From the NCBI GenBank assembly GCA_033439255.1, contig CM065888.1, forward strand, positions 62,001 through 126,000: a DNA stretch of 64,000 bases, written 5' to 3'. This DNA comes from Hericium rajendrae. Lineage: Eukaryota > Basidiomycota > Agaricomycetes > Russulales > Hericiaceae. The position numbers were made by a program, and so were the translations under genes. A model generated the notes under the pieces. That model did no database searches. It was not told the DNA's origin and saw only the letters and a list, made by a program, of their open reading frames with translations. Shown piece after piece: positions 44,601 through 54,780 of the stretch (within the stretch, counting starts at the first letter, position 1; every line of letters starts with the position of its first letter).

Positions 44601-46855
44601 TGCATATCTCGATGTCACGCTGGAAGAGAGGCAGTATCGGTCTGCACAGGCTGGGAAGCGCACGGGAAACTTGAACAAAGCAAAACTGGTCTCTGTGAGT
44701 CCTAGCATGCTAGAAGTCATGCAGATGCACATGAAGCACATCTTGAACAACTCGCATAACCCTGTTCTTGAGCGGTACAAGAGCTGCTTCTTTGTGCTTG
44801 AGGCAAAGGGGGTCAAGCTCAGAACAGTAGAGCTGGATGGGGATGCAAGTGAGTTGTGGGATACGTTTGAGGCTGAATTCTTTCAGCTGGATGTCGACTA
44901 CATGCTGGACCGAGACAATGGAGAGTTCATAGTAGATCTTGGATTTGGCTTTCATCCGGTGCACGGCCGTCCCTTGGTGGGGCTCTGGAGATTGGATGCT
45001 TTGGAGGCTTCGATGGGCGCAGGAGGATACAAGAAAGGACATCTTCACACTGCTGACACCTTTGCAAATTACGGATCTATGCAGGCGGAGATGGGTGGTG
45101 AGCGATCAGCTCACACACAGGTGTTGTTTAGATCAGCATACAATCTGGAATATGAGACGCGTCGGGCAAAAGACAACATTCCTACTTATGCGGAGGACGC
45201 AGATGCTTACCACCTCAACGATACGTTTCTGGGTGAATGCTTCAAGGCAAACAAGATATTTACTGGCGAGGCTAAAAACCGTTCATATGGGGTGCGAGAT
45301 GAGTATCGGCTCAGTGGGTTGGCGGCAAAGGAAGTGCTGGAGAACTTTAAGGAGTTGGTGAGGTGGCTGCTTCTGCAATGAAATGCACGTGCTGACTGTC
45401 TCATTGTTGCAGGCGACTCGATTCGTTAAATCAAAGCCTATCCTATGGATTCCGTCAAAAACGTGGTTCGGATATCTTGCTGCACGGCTGGAAGCGCTAA
45501 AAATTACCCAGGTGGACATACATGGGATCGATGCTCCCAACGCGGGGACCATCTCTGGCGTGGTGAACTTTTTAATACGCTGCCTTTCTTCCACCCCCAC
45601 CAAGGTCGCGTCATTTGTAACTGATTCTATGGCACGGCTGCATTTCAAGGCGACCAAGCATCGCTTCGGAATGATGTTTTTGCATGACTTGAAACTTGAA
45701 AATGACAACCCCCTCGATGCGCTGTCGGACGAAGATGCAAACGATGTTCGGACCCTTCTCAAGACAAGGAAAAAGGCGCCATTGCTTCAAAAAGGGCCAG
45801 CAAACACCACTCCGACAGAAGACTATCCCATTGGCCAGCATCCAAGCTGGGCCATGCTGTCCAAAACAGTCCAGAGCCAGCCTGCTCTGATGATGCGCCC
45901 GCCGATGTACGAAGTACTATGGGAGTCATACGCTACCGCCGCACGTCTGTTTATAGAATTTAGTCAAGACACATGGCTGGTTCTGAACGAGGCATATCGC
46001 ACCAAAACGCAGCAACCAAGCTCCGAGCCCTTGTCGTTGGAGGAGGCCATGGAGAAATGGCATGTGGAGACAGTTCTGGAGGAGATCAACGCAGTAGAGT
46101 CTCTCTGCATAGGAACTGGCCTAACAGGAGCTCCCCCAGCACAGCAAGTGACACCTACGTTTCGAGAGCAACGATCTCTGTTTTTCCCTGCTGTGAACAC
46201 CCAGTTTCGGAAAACATCACATTGGTTTATTCTTGCTTGCCATGCAGGGTACATCCAGAGCTACTGGGAGACAGTGAGGATGTTGGATGGCAGTGATGGC
46301 AGCGTGGAGCAGCTTGATCTGGAGCTGGGCATCCTTTTTGACCACGTGCAGTGCCTGCCAGTGGCGACACTGGATCAAAAGTCACGGAATGGTACTATCT
46401 GGACCACAAAATCTGGGAAGATTCAAATGGTAATGAATCCACGCTTTTACCGTATCCAGAGTGTAGGAAACAATGGAGCAATCCAGAGGCAGCCAAGAAG
46501 GAGAGGCGCACCAGGAATGGAGCCAAAAGGTGCATTGTTGAAGAAGCTGCTGGACGTCCGAAATTGGTCAGAGGAAAGTGCAGAGATGCAGCGGCGATTG
46601 GGACGGCAGCAGGCAAGACAAGCACGTCAGAAAAAATCCGTGCAGTCCAGGAACAAGAGAAAACCTCCAAAACAGAGTGAGAAGAAGGAAGATACAAGCA
46701 GCGAAGAGAGGAGTGAGTCATCTGAACCAGAGGATGAAGTTGGGCAAGACAGTGAGGATAGAGACACCGAAGCAGAGGAGGACGATGAGGACATGCCCAG
46801 CAACCAAAATTTTACTGATGAAGAAGAGGAGGAGGAGGAGGAGGAGGAAGAGTAG
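41629..46855 (+). CDS. Very large Ulp1-like (C48/CE-clan) cysteine peptidase protein
   Basis: About 1,600 residues. Small 5' exons (41629-41758; about 41811-42060; 42114-42198; 42250-42433) encode a helical Ala-rich start, Ser/acidic linkers and SPELNPWNELQRLEHA. The main exon 42497-45357 and last exon 45413-46855 join in phase 0. Early in the main exon, FILRGGHFFSVIFDAENSVV and VGDGINCGPMTAMALSHFMS resemble the His (42814) and Cys (43036) motifs of Ulp1/SENP peptidases, which cleave SUMO-like tags in the nucleus. The region after it (HVYVDILLPRKDED; IYIFFPRMMHRS; TADTFANYGSMQAE) is a long globular part I do not recognise. The C-terminus is basic then a poly-Glu run (about E13). In the second exon a TAG at 41975-41977 interrupts an otherwise open frame (ELISV-stop-ASSNQGPLWELPEQK). 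An unseen intron, an error or a real lesion could explain it. Ulp1-like proteases are often carried by large eukaryotic DNA transposons. Confidence 0.65.
46815..46853 (+). repeat. GAG/GAA run coding poly-Glu
   Basis: In-frame GAA/GAG repeats at the C-terminus of the Ulp1-like protein. Confidence 0.85.
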
Positions 46856-47116
46856 CTACCTTGTATTATTTGGTGCAAGTGGTGTAATTCACCCTTGAAA
46901 AAAGCCCGGTGGTGGAGACGAGTGCGAAAGCACATTTGGTGATTAGGCGTCGAGAAGGGGACTACTGGCTGCAGTCCTTGTCATGATACATTTGCCACCA
47001 GACATGGACGTACAGAGAGCTCAAGACAGGCTTGTCCAAGAGGTCTGCAAGTCATATGTCGTCATTTCTCAGCGTTGGTATTTGTTACGACATAGAAATA
47101 ATGCTAGGTACTTGCC

Positions 47117-47515
47117 TTAAGTTGAATTCAGAAGCAAGGGTTGGCTGTCGACATACGGAGCAGGAGCGAGTGGGGTGGAGGTCAGAACAGGAGTTGGCTT
47201 GATAGTCACCATGTTCTCAGGGGTGGAGGGAGGAGGCATTGGTCTGAGAGGGAGGGTAAGGTGCTGACCATTCGAGAGGTTGATCAACTCAGTGAGGCAG
47301 CGATGGAGGTGGCGAAACTCCTTACTCTGGGCATTGAGAACCTGGTTCTTGGCCGAAGCGTAGATGCCTTCCTTCAGCGATTCAGACAATCTGTGGCTGT
47401 GCTGCCTCATTTTTGATGGGATATACCTCGCGTCTAGGGCGCAGGGTATAGGCCTTGCCAGCTGGATAGAAATACCCACCACTGAGACAGAAGTGCTTAC
47501 AATGTAAGGCATCAT
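47117..47515 (-). CDS. Short hypothetical protein divergent from gene Z1
   Basis: Minus-strand frame starting MMPYIVSTSVSVVGISIQLA, continuing with a helical stretch (SLKEGIYASAKNQVLNAQSK, FRHLHRCLTELINLSNG) and a Pro-rich end. The first part is duplicated upstream of gene Z2 (about 58990-59095), but there the same frame does not stay open. It could be a real small gene or a conserved upstream element read by chance. Confidence 0.3.
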   Translation of the reverse strand: MMPYIVSTSVSVVGISIQLARPIPCALDARYIPSKMRQHSHRLSESLKEGIYASAKNQVLNAQSKEFRHLHRCLTELINLSNGQHLTLPLRPMPPPSTPENMVTIKPTPVLTSTPLAPAPYVDSQPLLLNST

Positions 47516-47589
47516 TGTCCTCAGAGTTGTTAGTTTGGCTGACCCACATAAGGGATTGTGACTTTGAGAATGTTTCAGCAGAAAAGATG

Positions 47590-48098
47590 ATGCAAAGAGC
47601 GTCGCAACCTGTCAAGGCTGTGAAAAAAAGGGAGAATAGCGGGAGAATAAGTGCTTCTCAGCCAGTGCGTGTCTGTGTCTTGCTTTTGCATCCTCTAACT
47701 CTCGAAAGAAGGTGCAAAAGAGCAAAAATCAGGATGTAAATGATCAAATACCTATGCCGACAGTGCATGGGTCACAGCGGATGACGTCTGCCTTGATCGA
47801 ATCCAGCAAAGCTCATGGCAACATGCCGGCAACGGTCGTTGCACCCATCGTTTCGGACGCAGACATGCTCCGGCTGGCTGCAGTGCCTGATGATCTCAGA
47901 CTTGCCGTCAAGGAGAGCCTACAGGGTGTGCTTTGCCGCCTTGGAGAGGACCATTGGTTTACTGGTGATGTTGCACGACAGCTATGGGAGTCATTGGGAA
48001 ACTTGAAGGACACAGAATTGGCACTAGTGGCAATGCAGAAGGGAGCGCAGAAGGGACTGGATGAGTGTTTCGATGAGCAAATGGACAGCGAATTGTAG
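47590..48098 (+). CDS. Gene Z1: small helical protein of unknown function
   Basis: Exon 1 starts at the second ATG of AAGATGATG (47590): MQRASQPVKAVKKRENSGRI-SASQP, then a GTGCGT donor. Exon 2 starts after CTCGAAAG: KVQKSKNQDVNDQIPMPTVH ... DADMLRLAAVPDDLRLAVKE-SLQGVLCRLGEDHWFTGDVA-RQLWESLGNLKDTELALVAM, stop at 48096-48098. The paralogue Z2 (59173) has the same exon border and the strongly conserved block L-AVP-DL-LA--E-L-GVL-RLG-DH-FT--VA. About 145 residues. The conserved core is an all-helical-looking domain I cannot name. Intact. Confidence 0.55.
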
Positions 48099-49735
48099 GC
48101 TGTGCAAGACAGTAGATGATCTTGCTTGAAAGGGCCATTTATTGATTCCTCTATTCCTCTACTATTGCTGAGTATGCTGCGCAGCAATTGTACATGTTTG
48201 GTTGTAGTCTCTTTCGCACGTCTCTTCCTGTTTGCTCAAAAAGTCTCACATGTGGTTGTACACTCTGCTGCGCAGTCTGTAGACTACTCCATCTTCCGAG
48301 AAGTGTCGTTGTGGATTGAACGTCATCCCGCACTCGGATATGACATATATTTTCCACTACTGAATATGCTTAATAATGCATGCATTGTGTGCCCGCATCG
48401 ACTTTAAAATCACGGTAAGTCAGCAGTGCATTCTCTTCCATGACCATTATGCTGTCACACTTCCTACTATACAACCAGCGCGTGTTCCCATCGCCTGCTG
48501 GTGACGTCCGACCAGGCTGTGCGTGACACATAGCGCACGATCGTCGAGGGGCGCAGTGTGCTCTGAGCGGGCATCCTCTCCAAGAGGTCGTGTGAAGGGC
48601 GTCGTCGTGTTGTTTTTCTGTGCTGATTGGTTCGCTATGTGGGGCTGTAGGATCTCTGTATTTCGAGACTGATTGCAGGTACCCATAACCTATCCTTGCA
48701 TATAAGCGAAGCTCACATCTGCACGCAGGCAAGCATTCTGCCCGCCATCGTGATGAATGCATAGAATCAGTGCCGATCTTGCATATGGCATGCACGTTAT
48801 CATGCAGTGCAAGATCTGGCACTGCGTCCCGCATACCGCGTCCTCGCTCGCGTTCATTGTTGACGAGACAAACGTGATAATGCCGTCGACGTGGTCCCGC
48901 AGCGCGACAATTCGTTCAGAGCATGACGGACGTCTTCGCGCTTGACGCTTCGATCTCGCGGCTGTACCACATCAGCGCGTCCAGACACAAGATTCACTCT
49001 GTGTTGAGTACAGAGTACCTCGCCTTCCCACGCACGGGAAGGCGCAGAAGGATTAGTCACTGCGCCCGTTTATGCCCCTGGTTCGCTCTGGACGAGGTGC
49101 GTGCATTTGTATCTGTATGCCTTTGAGACCTGAGTAGCCGCAGTACTATGCCGTGCGTGGTGCTCCTGGTGTCGTGCGCGCGCTCAAGGTGGAACGACTG
49201 CGAGACGGCGAGCCACGTTGCGGAGGACTATTTGAGGATGCATTGTGTGTCTGGCCATCTCCTTTTTCTCTCGTGCTTCTGACCGAGACGCACATTATGG
49301 TATAAATGCCCAGTTTGTTTCATACGGGCGATCGTGGAGGTCAAGAGTAAGTACAAGATCACGATTTCTAAGATGACTACGATCGAAGGGGTGTTAGAAA
49401 ATTGGAGAAACTTTTAAATTGGCCCCCCCCCTAGAATTCTATATATTTTCGTACCAAATCGTGTAGATGTTGCTTCTGTAATACATTTCGTCCAAATGCG
49501 ACTGAATATGCACATGAACCCTGCTCTTCCAAAACAGAATATGAATATTGACTCTAACCTTGACCAAGACTGGCAGAGCGCCAGCTCTGTCACGTCTTGT
49601 ATGTTTTGTGCGTTGTTAGGTGAAAACATGGGCACTGCACATACAACTGCCCCTTCACACCATGCACATACGAATGGTTACCCCGTGTGATGACAGCATC
49701 ATATGTATGAAGGCTGGTAAAAAGAGAGACCTATT
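48099..49735. other. 1.6 kb without a supported gene
   Basis: 48100-49300 is GC-richer than the region after it, with mixed open frames on both strands (for example minus 48370-48834) that have no motif. A C9 run lies at about 49424-49432. The composition break near 49400 marks the start of AT-rich DNA. Confidence 0.4.
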
Positions 49736-49739
49736 AGAG

Positions 49740-50360
49740 GTGGTCTGGATGATGAGCACTGCATGAGCATGCATTCAATTCTGCCCCTGACATTGACTGT
49801 TCAAAGTGTGTACCCCCTTGAACAAAGACCTTTCTCAAAGAATTTGAATATTGCTGATATGACTCTGAGACTTTCCATGTCTGATCTAACATATGCAAAG
49901 CACATGTACGGTAAGTTTGAGTGCAATCGGACCACACATAAATGCGTGGCCAAAGCCACCTCCTTGAGGAGGTAGCAGAGGGCAATCAAAGTGAGAAGAT
50001 GTCATATTGTCTGGAAACTCTGTGAGGATGTATATTGAATGTAGATAAACACTGTGCATTGACTAGCCATAGAGGAGAAGCAATAAATGGATTATTTTCT
50101 GCTGTTCAAATTGCACCTCCCCTCTGAACAAGATCTCCTCCAAATAATTTGAATACTGCCACTGTAGCTCTGATATAAAGCACATGCATGGTATCTTTGT
50201 GTACGATCAGACCATACACAAATGATTTCGTGCGTTGTTAGATGAAAGCATGCACACTGCACATACAACTGCCTCTGTACACAATGCACATACCAATGGT
50301 TACCTTGTACGATGACAGCAGAGCACTGCCTGGTATTATTCCTCTCGCACATTTCTATGG
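49740..50360. repeat. Two partial copies of the ~305-bp AT-rich repeat
   Basis: Contains the landmarks of the 54780-56410 array: CATATGCAAAGCACATGTA, GTAAGTTTGAG, CGGACCACACATAAATGC, the palindrome ACCTCCTTGAGGAGGT (49958-49973), CTCTGTGAGGATGTATATTGAATGTAGATAAACAC and AAATAATTTGAATA. A second partial copy follows to about 50230. Confidence 0.85.
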
Positions 50361-50763
50361 ATTCGTGTGATGAGCTATGCTAAAATTCAAAAGAGAGAAA
50401 ACTGGCCTTGAGGCATGTATCGGAATCAGAAGACACAGAAAGGATCATCGGCAGTATCAATTTTAGTGAAATTGAATTGTAACCCTCAATAAGTGGCCTT
50501 GACAGGTTCTCCTAGACTATTGACAGTCATATGAGTGAAGCGTGAGGAGATAACTTATATATAGATGAGCATTGAACTGTGAAGCAGGCGTACATGCTAT
50601 AATTGTACCCTGTAAGCTTTTTTGTCTCCAAAACATGAAGTTCTGAGGGAAAAAAACTGCCAATGGTTAGGTTGTAAGGTTTGTAATATTTGCAAGGTCT
50701 ATCATGCTCGTTGACATGGCAGATTTTGATCTTCACTGTGCCTAGCTGTGAGAGATCATGATT
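50361..50763. other. AT-rich spacer
   Basis: No gene or repeat recognised. Downstream flank of the DUF7918-like gene. Confidence 0.4.
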
Positions 50764-51199
50764 TCAGGATGCCTTTCCTTCTAGAGATGAATGTTGTAAA
50801 CAGATTTTCACTAGCTGAAAGGCTAGCGGAGGTAGACTGGGCTGACCACGTGTGTGAACAGCAGCAAAAATAAATAGACACATGGTAGAACTGTCTTCTT
50901 TGCCCTTGGCCTCTGCAATGATGCTGTCTTCCAAACACTCAAGGTGAGTCTTGCAGTTGCCCGCGAGTGTTCCATCAATGGAAATGAAAACTTTTATATC
51001 TGACTGGTCAAACCCACCAGTTGTAAACTCAATTATAAAGGCCTGATCAGCAAAAGAATTGATATCCATGTACCTTTTCTGCCTCACTCGGGATATAACA
51101 GAAGATTGAATTGTCACCATCTTGCTTCACTTGAAACTGAGGAAGCTGTTTATCATCGCAGGATATTGAAACTTGCAGACCACGAAGCTGGAGTGGCAT
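50764..51199 (-). CDS. DUF7918-like protein, intact copy
   Basis: Exon 1 51199-51074 starts MPLQLRGLQVSISCDDKQLP and continues QFQVKQDGDNSIFCYIPSEAEK. This matches the opening of the fungal DUF7918 family (V-I-CDG-EL-EY-V-----I-C-IPSE-GK-F). A 31-nt intron (51073-51043, GTACAT...ATCAG) joins in phase 0 to AFIIEFTTGGFDQSDIKVFI, SIDGTLAGNCKTHLECLED and GKEDSSTMCLFIFAAVHTR, stop at 50764. The paralogue upstream (54236) has a 61-nt intron at the same place, which supports the splice. About 135 residues, shorter than many family members, which often exceed 200. Function of the family is unknown. Confidence 0.65.
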
Positions 51200-51592
51200 G
51201 CCAGCCTCCCTGGTGCAAGCGTCCAGAAATCAGTACTTGATGCTTAAAGTGTCTAGCTGTATAAAAGGTAAGAATATAACACAGGTCAACTTCCAAGCTA
51301 AGTCACAAAATTACAGGATTCTGCATAAAAACTTGCACCAAAGAACACTAGTATGGGAGAAGGAAGAGACATGATGTGAACGTGTTGTGTTCACTGTCAC
51401 ACATTTTTTGGATTTTGAGATACTGAGGTTATTGAATAGCAGATACCTCAGGACCAAAACACCAAGTGGGAGGGTGGATGAGAGAATTTGGGAGTGCTGG
51501 AGGAGACAAAGAGATTATCACCCAGAACAGGATGAACAGCAGCAAAAATATTATAATAGACACATGGTAGAACTATCTTCCTTGCCCTCAGC

Positions 51593-53079
51593 AGGCCCTG
51601 TGAAGCTCCTATGTACGTTTCCCGACAGAATAGCACTTTTTGAACCGGATTTTGCGATTTTCCTTCCCAAATATAGAACTTTTCTGGGCAGTTGACGGTC
51701 GATCTTTCCCGTTTAATAGCACTTTTGGGGCCGATTTTGGCAGGGATTGATCTTACTAGACCGGGCGCGGACATGATCAAAGGCGGCCCGTGGTCCACCT
51801 TCTTACGGTGCTGCTCAATGCAATTGTCAGCCCGTAAGGCATGCCGCATCATATTGTGTTCGTCTTGCTTAGGGCCTTGATCTGAGATGCACAAGCCGAA
51901 AGTTGACCATGAATTCCACTGACAGGAGGACAACAGCAAAGCCTGTTACACTTCTCGTGGGCGAAGGTGCGCACTAGCTTTATACAATAAAGATCCTCAC
52001 CCGATTATTGCCCACAATATTCCAGATCTTTTTCTGAATCTAGCAGAGGGAAATGTCTGCATGATCAACATACTTGGATGAGGCAGTTCTGTGGTGACGC
52101 GCAGCGAGACATACTAGGGCGGCCGCTGCTATATTGGTGCAAGGCTCGAATTTTACAAGCAAGGTGCAAGTCGTCAACACTGTTCAAAGATCGGTCGACG
52201 CTGTTGACTCGGCTGCAGGTCTATCGTATCTGTCTCCATCGCTACCTTCCCTTGATGCATGTATGTACCATTCCCTCTCTGCCTTTCGAACCATAGTCAC
52301 ATGGATCATTGTGATGCGGAGTCGCAGCGAGTCCACCTCTTGCGCGCTGGCCGCTCGCATTGCTGCGCTGCGCCCGCTCTCATGCAAGCCCGCTCTCGCT
52401 CTGCATCGCTTGCGCGCTCACGCTCTATCGCAGCTGCGCGCTCATGCTCTATCGCAGCTGCGCGCTTGCTCTCTTGCCATGCACGCGCGCTGGCTGAACG
52501 CAGAGGGCACGCGCTGCATGAGTCTTGTCCCCGATTCGAAATCAGTGTCGGACACTGATGCGTGCTCAAAGGGCGTTATGAAGACTCATCATCCACGCCT
52601 TTTTCTGCGTGGACGATAAATTTCTCCTGCTTATACACGCAAAAGCAGATCACGTTCTTTATAACTTAAGCACAAAAGCATCACAAGTACTGACGAGCAG
52701 CTTCGCAATAGCAACTTCGTGCAGTTGAATCCGAATACGGCGTCACACGACTCGCAAGGGGGAGCCCTTGCGCAGACGAAGTCCGCGCTATCTTGCAGGA
52801 CTGATCATTTTGATACGAAATTGCTACAAACTAGAATATGTGTAATGGTAGTATATGTTCGTACATTGAATACATTGAATACTGTTCAAGCTTCGAATTA
52901 TAGTCCCTCTAGACTGGTGCTGAGGAGATGCTGTGACAATACATCACAGATACGAGAAAATCCTCAATGTGACAGATGGTTCCCGGTAGTAGCACTTTTT
53001 GGACTCCAAACATTGAACTTTTCTCGGCGGATTTCGACCTCTCTGACCGGGAAGCATACATAGGAGCTTCACGGGGCCT
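51593..53079. mobile_element. Non-autonomous TIR element, 1,487 bp, 8-bp TSD
   Basis: Terminal inverted repeats of about 31 bp: left AGGCCCTGTGAAGCTCCTAT + GTACGTTTCCCG, right (reverse complement) AGGCCCCGTGAAGCTCCTAT + GTATGCTTCCCG, three mismatches. Subterminal AGCACTTTTTG and GAACTTTTCT motifs are also mirrored. Flanked by the direct repeat CCCTCAGC (51585-51592 and 53080-53087). An 8-bp TSD fits hAT elements and is also reported for Zisupton/KDZ-type elements; which one is undecided. No transposase is visible inside. The interior has a GCGCTCATGCTCTATCGCAG-type tandem (about 52415-52470) and a plus-strand 161-codon frame without motifs. Confidence 0.85.
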
Positions 53080-53481
53080 CCCTCAGCCTCTCCATCAGCA
53101 AAGCAGTCAGGGTGCTTGACGCGTCTTGAGGCCTTGAGGTCTCTTGACACCTCTTGCAAAGTGCGCCAAGAGCCCCCAAGGCCTCAAGGACCCCGACTGT
53201 TTTGCTGATGTCTTCTTGCCCCTCAGTCTCTGCAATGATGTCTTCTTCCAAACACTCAAGGCAAGTCTTACAGTTGCTCGCGAGTCTTTCATTGATGGAA
53301 ACGAAGATCCTTATATCTGATTGGTCAAACTCACAAGTTGTCGACTTAATCAGAAAGGCCTGATCAGAGATGTAATGAGGTAAATTTCAAAAGGACCAAG
53401 GACTCAATATCCACGCACCTTTTCTGCTTCACTTGAGTTAAAGCAAGAGATTGACTCATCACGGTCTTGCTCCACCTGATA

Positions 53482-54171
53482 CTGTACCATTTAAAACGGT
53501 TTGTCAGTCACGCGTCACAAGGCCCTCTGACGAGACGAAATCTGACCCTCATCACAGGTCACAGGTTGGTCTGACGAAATGGTTTTTCGAGTGTCTGAAA
53601 GCACGAAAATGCCAAAAATCCCAAGAATTTGAGCCTCTCGCCGCCCGCAGTGCCAGAGCTTAAGCATGGTGCTTCGTGGCATCAGGAGGCATTGCCTCAT
53701 TGGCCCTGTGCAGCCCCGCAACATTGACCTCGTATTTCTACGGGCCACCAAGCATGATTTTAAGGTGCTCGATACACCTCGGCGGTGGGCAGCGCTAGAC
53801 CCGGACTTGGTGATTGCGCATATGTGCCACTGCTTGGGTTTGGTCTTGGGTGCGTGGTGCGGGAGGACAGCGGACTGGTGCCTGTTGAGAGGCCCGAGAG
53901 TGACACCGGCGGACAGGCAGCGTCAGCGTTGACATTAAGTGTGAACACACCACCTGCGATGCCACTGCAGGTATGGCCATTACTTCAGTGCTGTACCTTG
54001 CGCACACCCTGCTACATGTCGTACATATGTGTGCTGCTCCTTCTCGGACGAAAAGTCATGTTGACGAAATTTTGTCTGAAGTCACGGCAACATCCTTGTA
54101 ATGACGAAATGACAATTTCGTCAGGTCCGTCACAGTCACAAGAGACTGACGATCCGTTTTAAATGGTACAG
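53482..54171. mobile_element. MITE-like element, 690 bp, TA target duplication
   Basis: TIRs begin CTGTACCATTTAAAACGG (18 bp perfect) and continue with TCAGTC on both sides after a 4-bp difference. Several GACGAAAT/TTTCGTC repeats are subterminal. It is flanked by TA on both sides (53480-53481, 54172-54173). Excising the element with one TA restores the exact codon spacing seen in the intact DUF7918-like copy (LPIYQV against LPQFQV). TA target sites suggest the Tc1/mariner superfamily. No transposase is encoded. Confidence 0.85.
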
Positions 54172-54236
54172 TATATGGGAAGCTCATTGTTCTTGCAGGA
54201 TATCCAGACTTGCAAATGGCAAAGATCCAGTGACAT

Positions 54237-54780
54237 TCCGATACAGCTGTTGTAAGCATCTAGAAATCAGTGCTAAAAGCTTGGACCTCAGCATCGAGCT
54301 GTGCGTACAAAAGGTAAAGAACACAGTCTGGCCTGAAGAAACACGACTTAGAGAGATGTTAGTCTATGCTACAAGTAGAGTGAGTAAAGGCAAAACTCAT
54401 AAGTAATGCAAGATATGCTCACCTCAGTCTATTATGTGAAAGAGTGAGATATCTGAGCGAACGAGGGAGCCCTTATATAGTACTGTGGGCTCTGCATATC
54501 TACCAATCAGAAATTGTACAGTAATTATAAGCATAGCATCATAGATTGCTCATTGTATGAGAACAGCATCAGTCAGCTCACTAAGGTATCAGTAAGCGTG
54601 TGTCTAACTTGTACAGTAAGGCTATGTGAGTGTTCCATGTGATTCTACAATCACTAAAGTCCAGATCATTTTCGATCTTTTCATACTTTGTTGTCATCGA
54701 GAGTAACATCATCAACCCAACCCAACATGGCCCACTTGGGTTACCAGATATAACAATAGATTGACTCATCTCCATGTTGT
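54237..54780. other. Upstream region of the split DUF7918-like gene
   Basis: AT-rich, with a CCTTATATAGT TATA-like sequence near 54471. Resembles the upstream flank of the intact copy (AGAAATCAGT, AAAAGGTAAGAA). No further gene. Confidence 0.4.

Larger units (their letters stand above)
51448..54236 (-). pseudogene. DUF7918-like gene split by two transposable elements
   Basis: Starts MSLDLCHLQVWISCKNNELP (54236). The reading is cut by a 690-bp element (53482-54171) and resumes QVEQDRDESISCFNSSEAEK. It then has a 61-nt intron (GTGCGT...ATCAG) and AFLIKSTTCEFDQSDIRIFV, with the same phase and site as the intact copy. After TLTALLMERLR a 1,487-bp element (51593-53079) intervenes; the frame then continues ARKIVLPCVYYNIFAAVHPV to a TGA at 51450-51448. 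FAAVH is shared with the intact copy. Both insertions carry target-site duplications, and removing one repeat copy each leaves the frame open, so the gene was probably intact before the insertions. Now almost certainly non-functional unless the elements are spliced out. Confidence 0.75.

Noticed and set aside
49414-49635. Possible small gene with CFGRAGFMCIFSRIW on the minus strand
   Set aside because: Short, no splice partners, AT-rich DNA with a C9 tract; not supportable.
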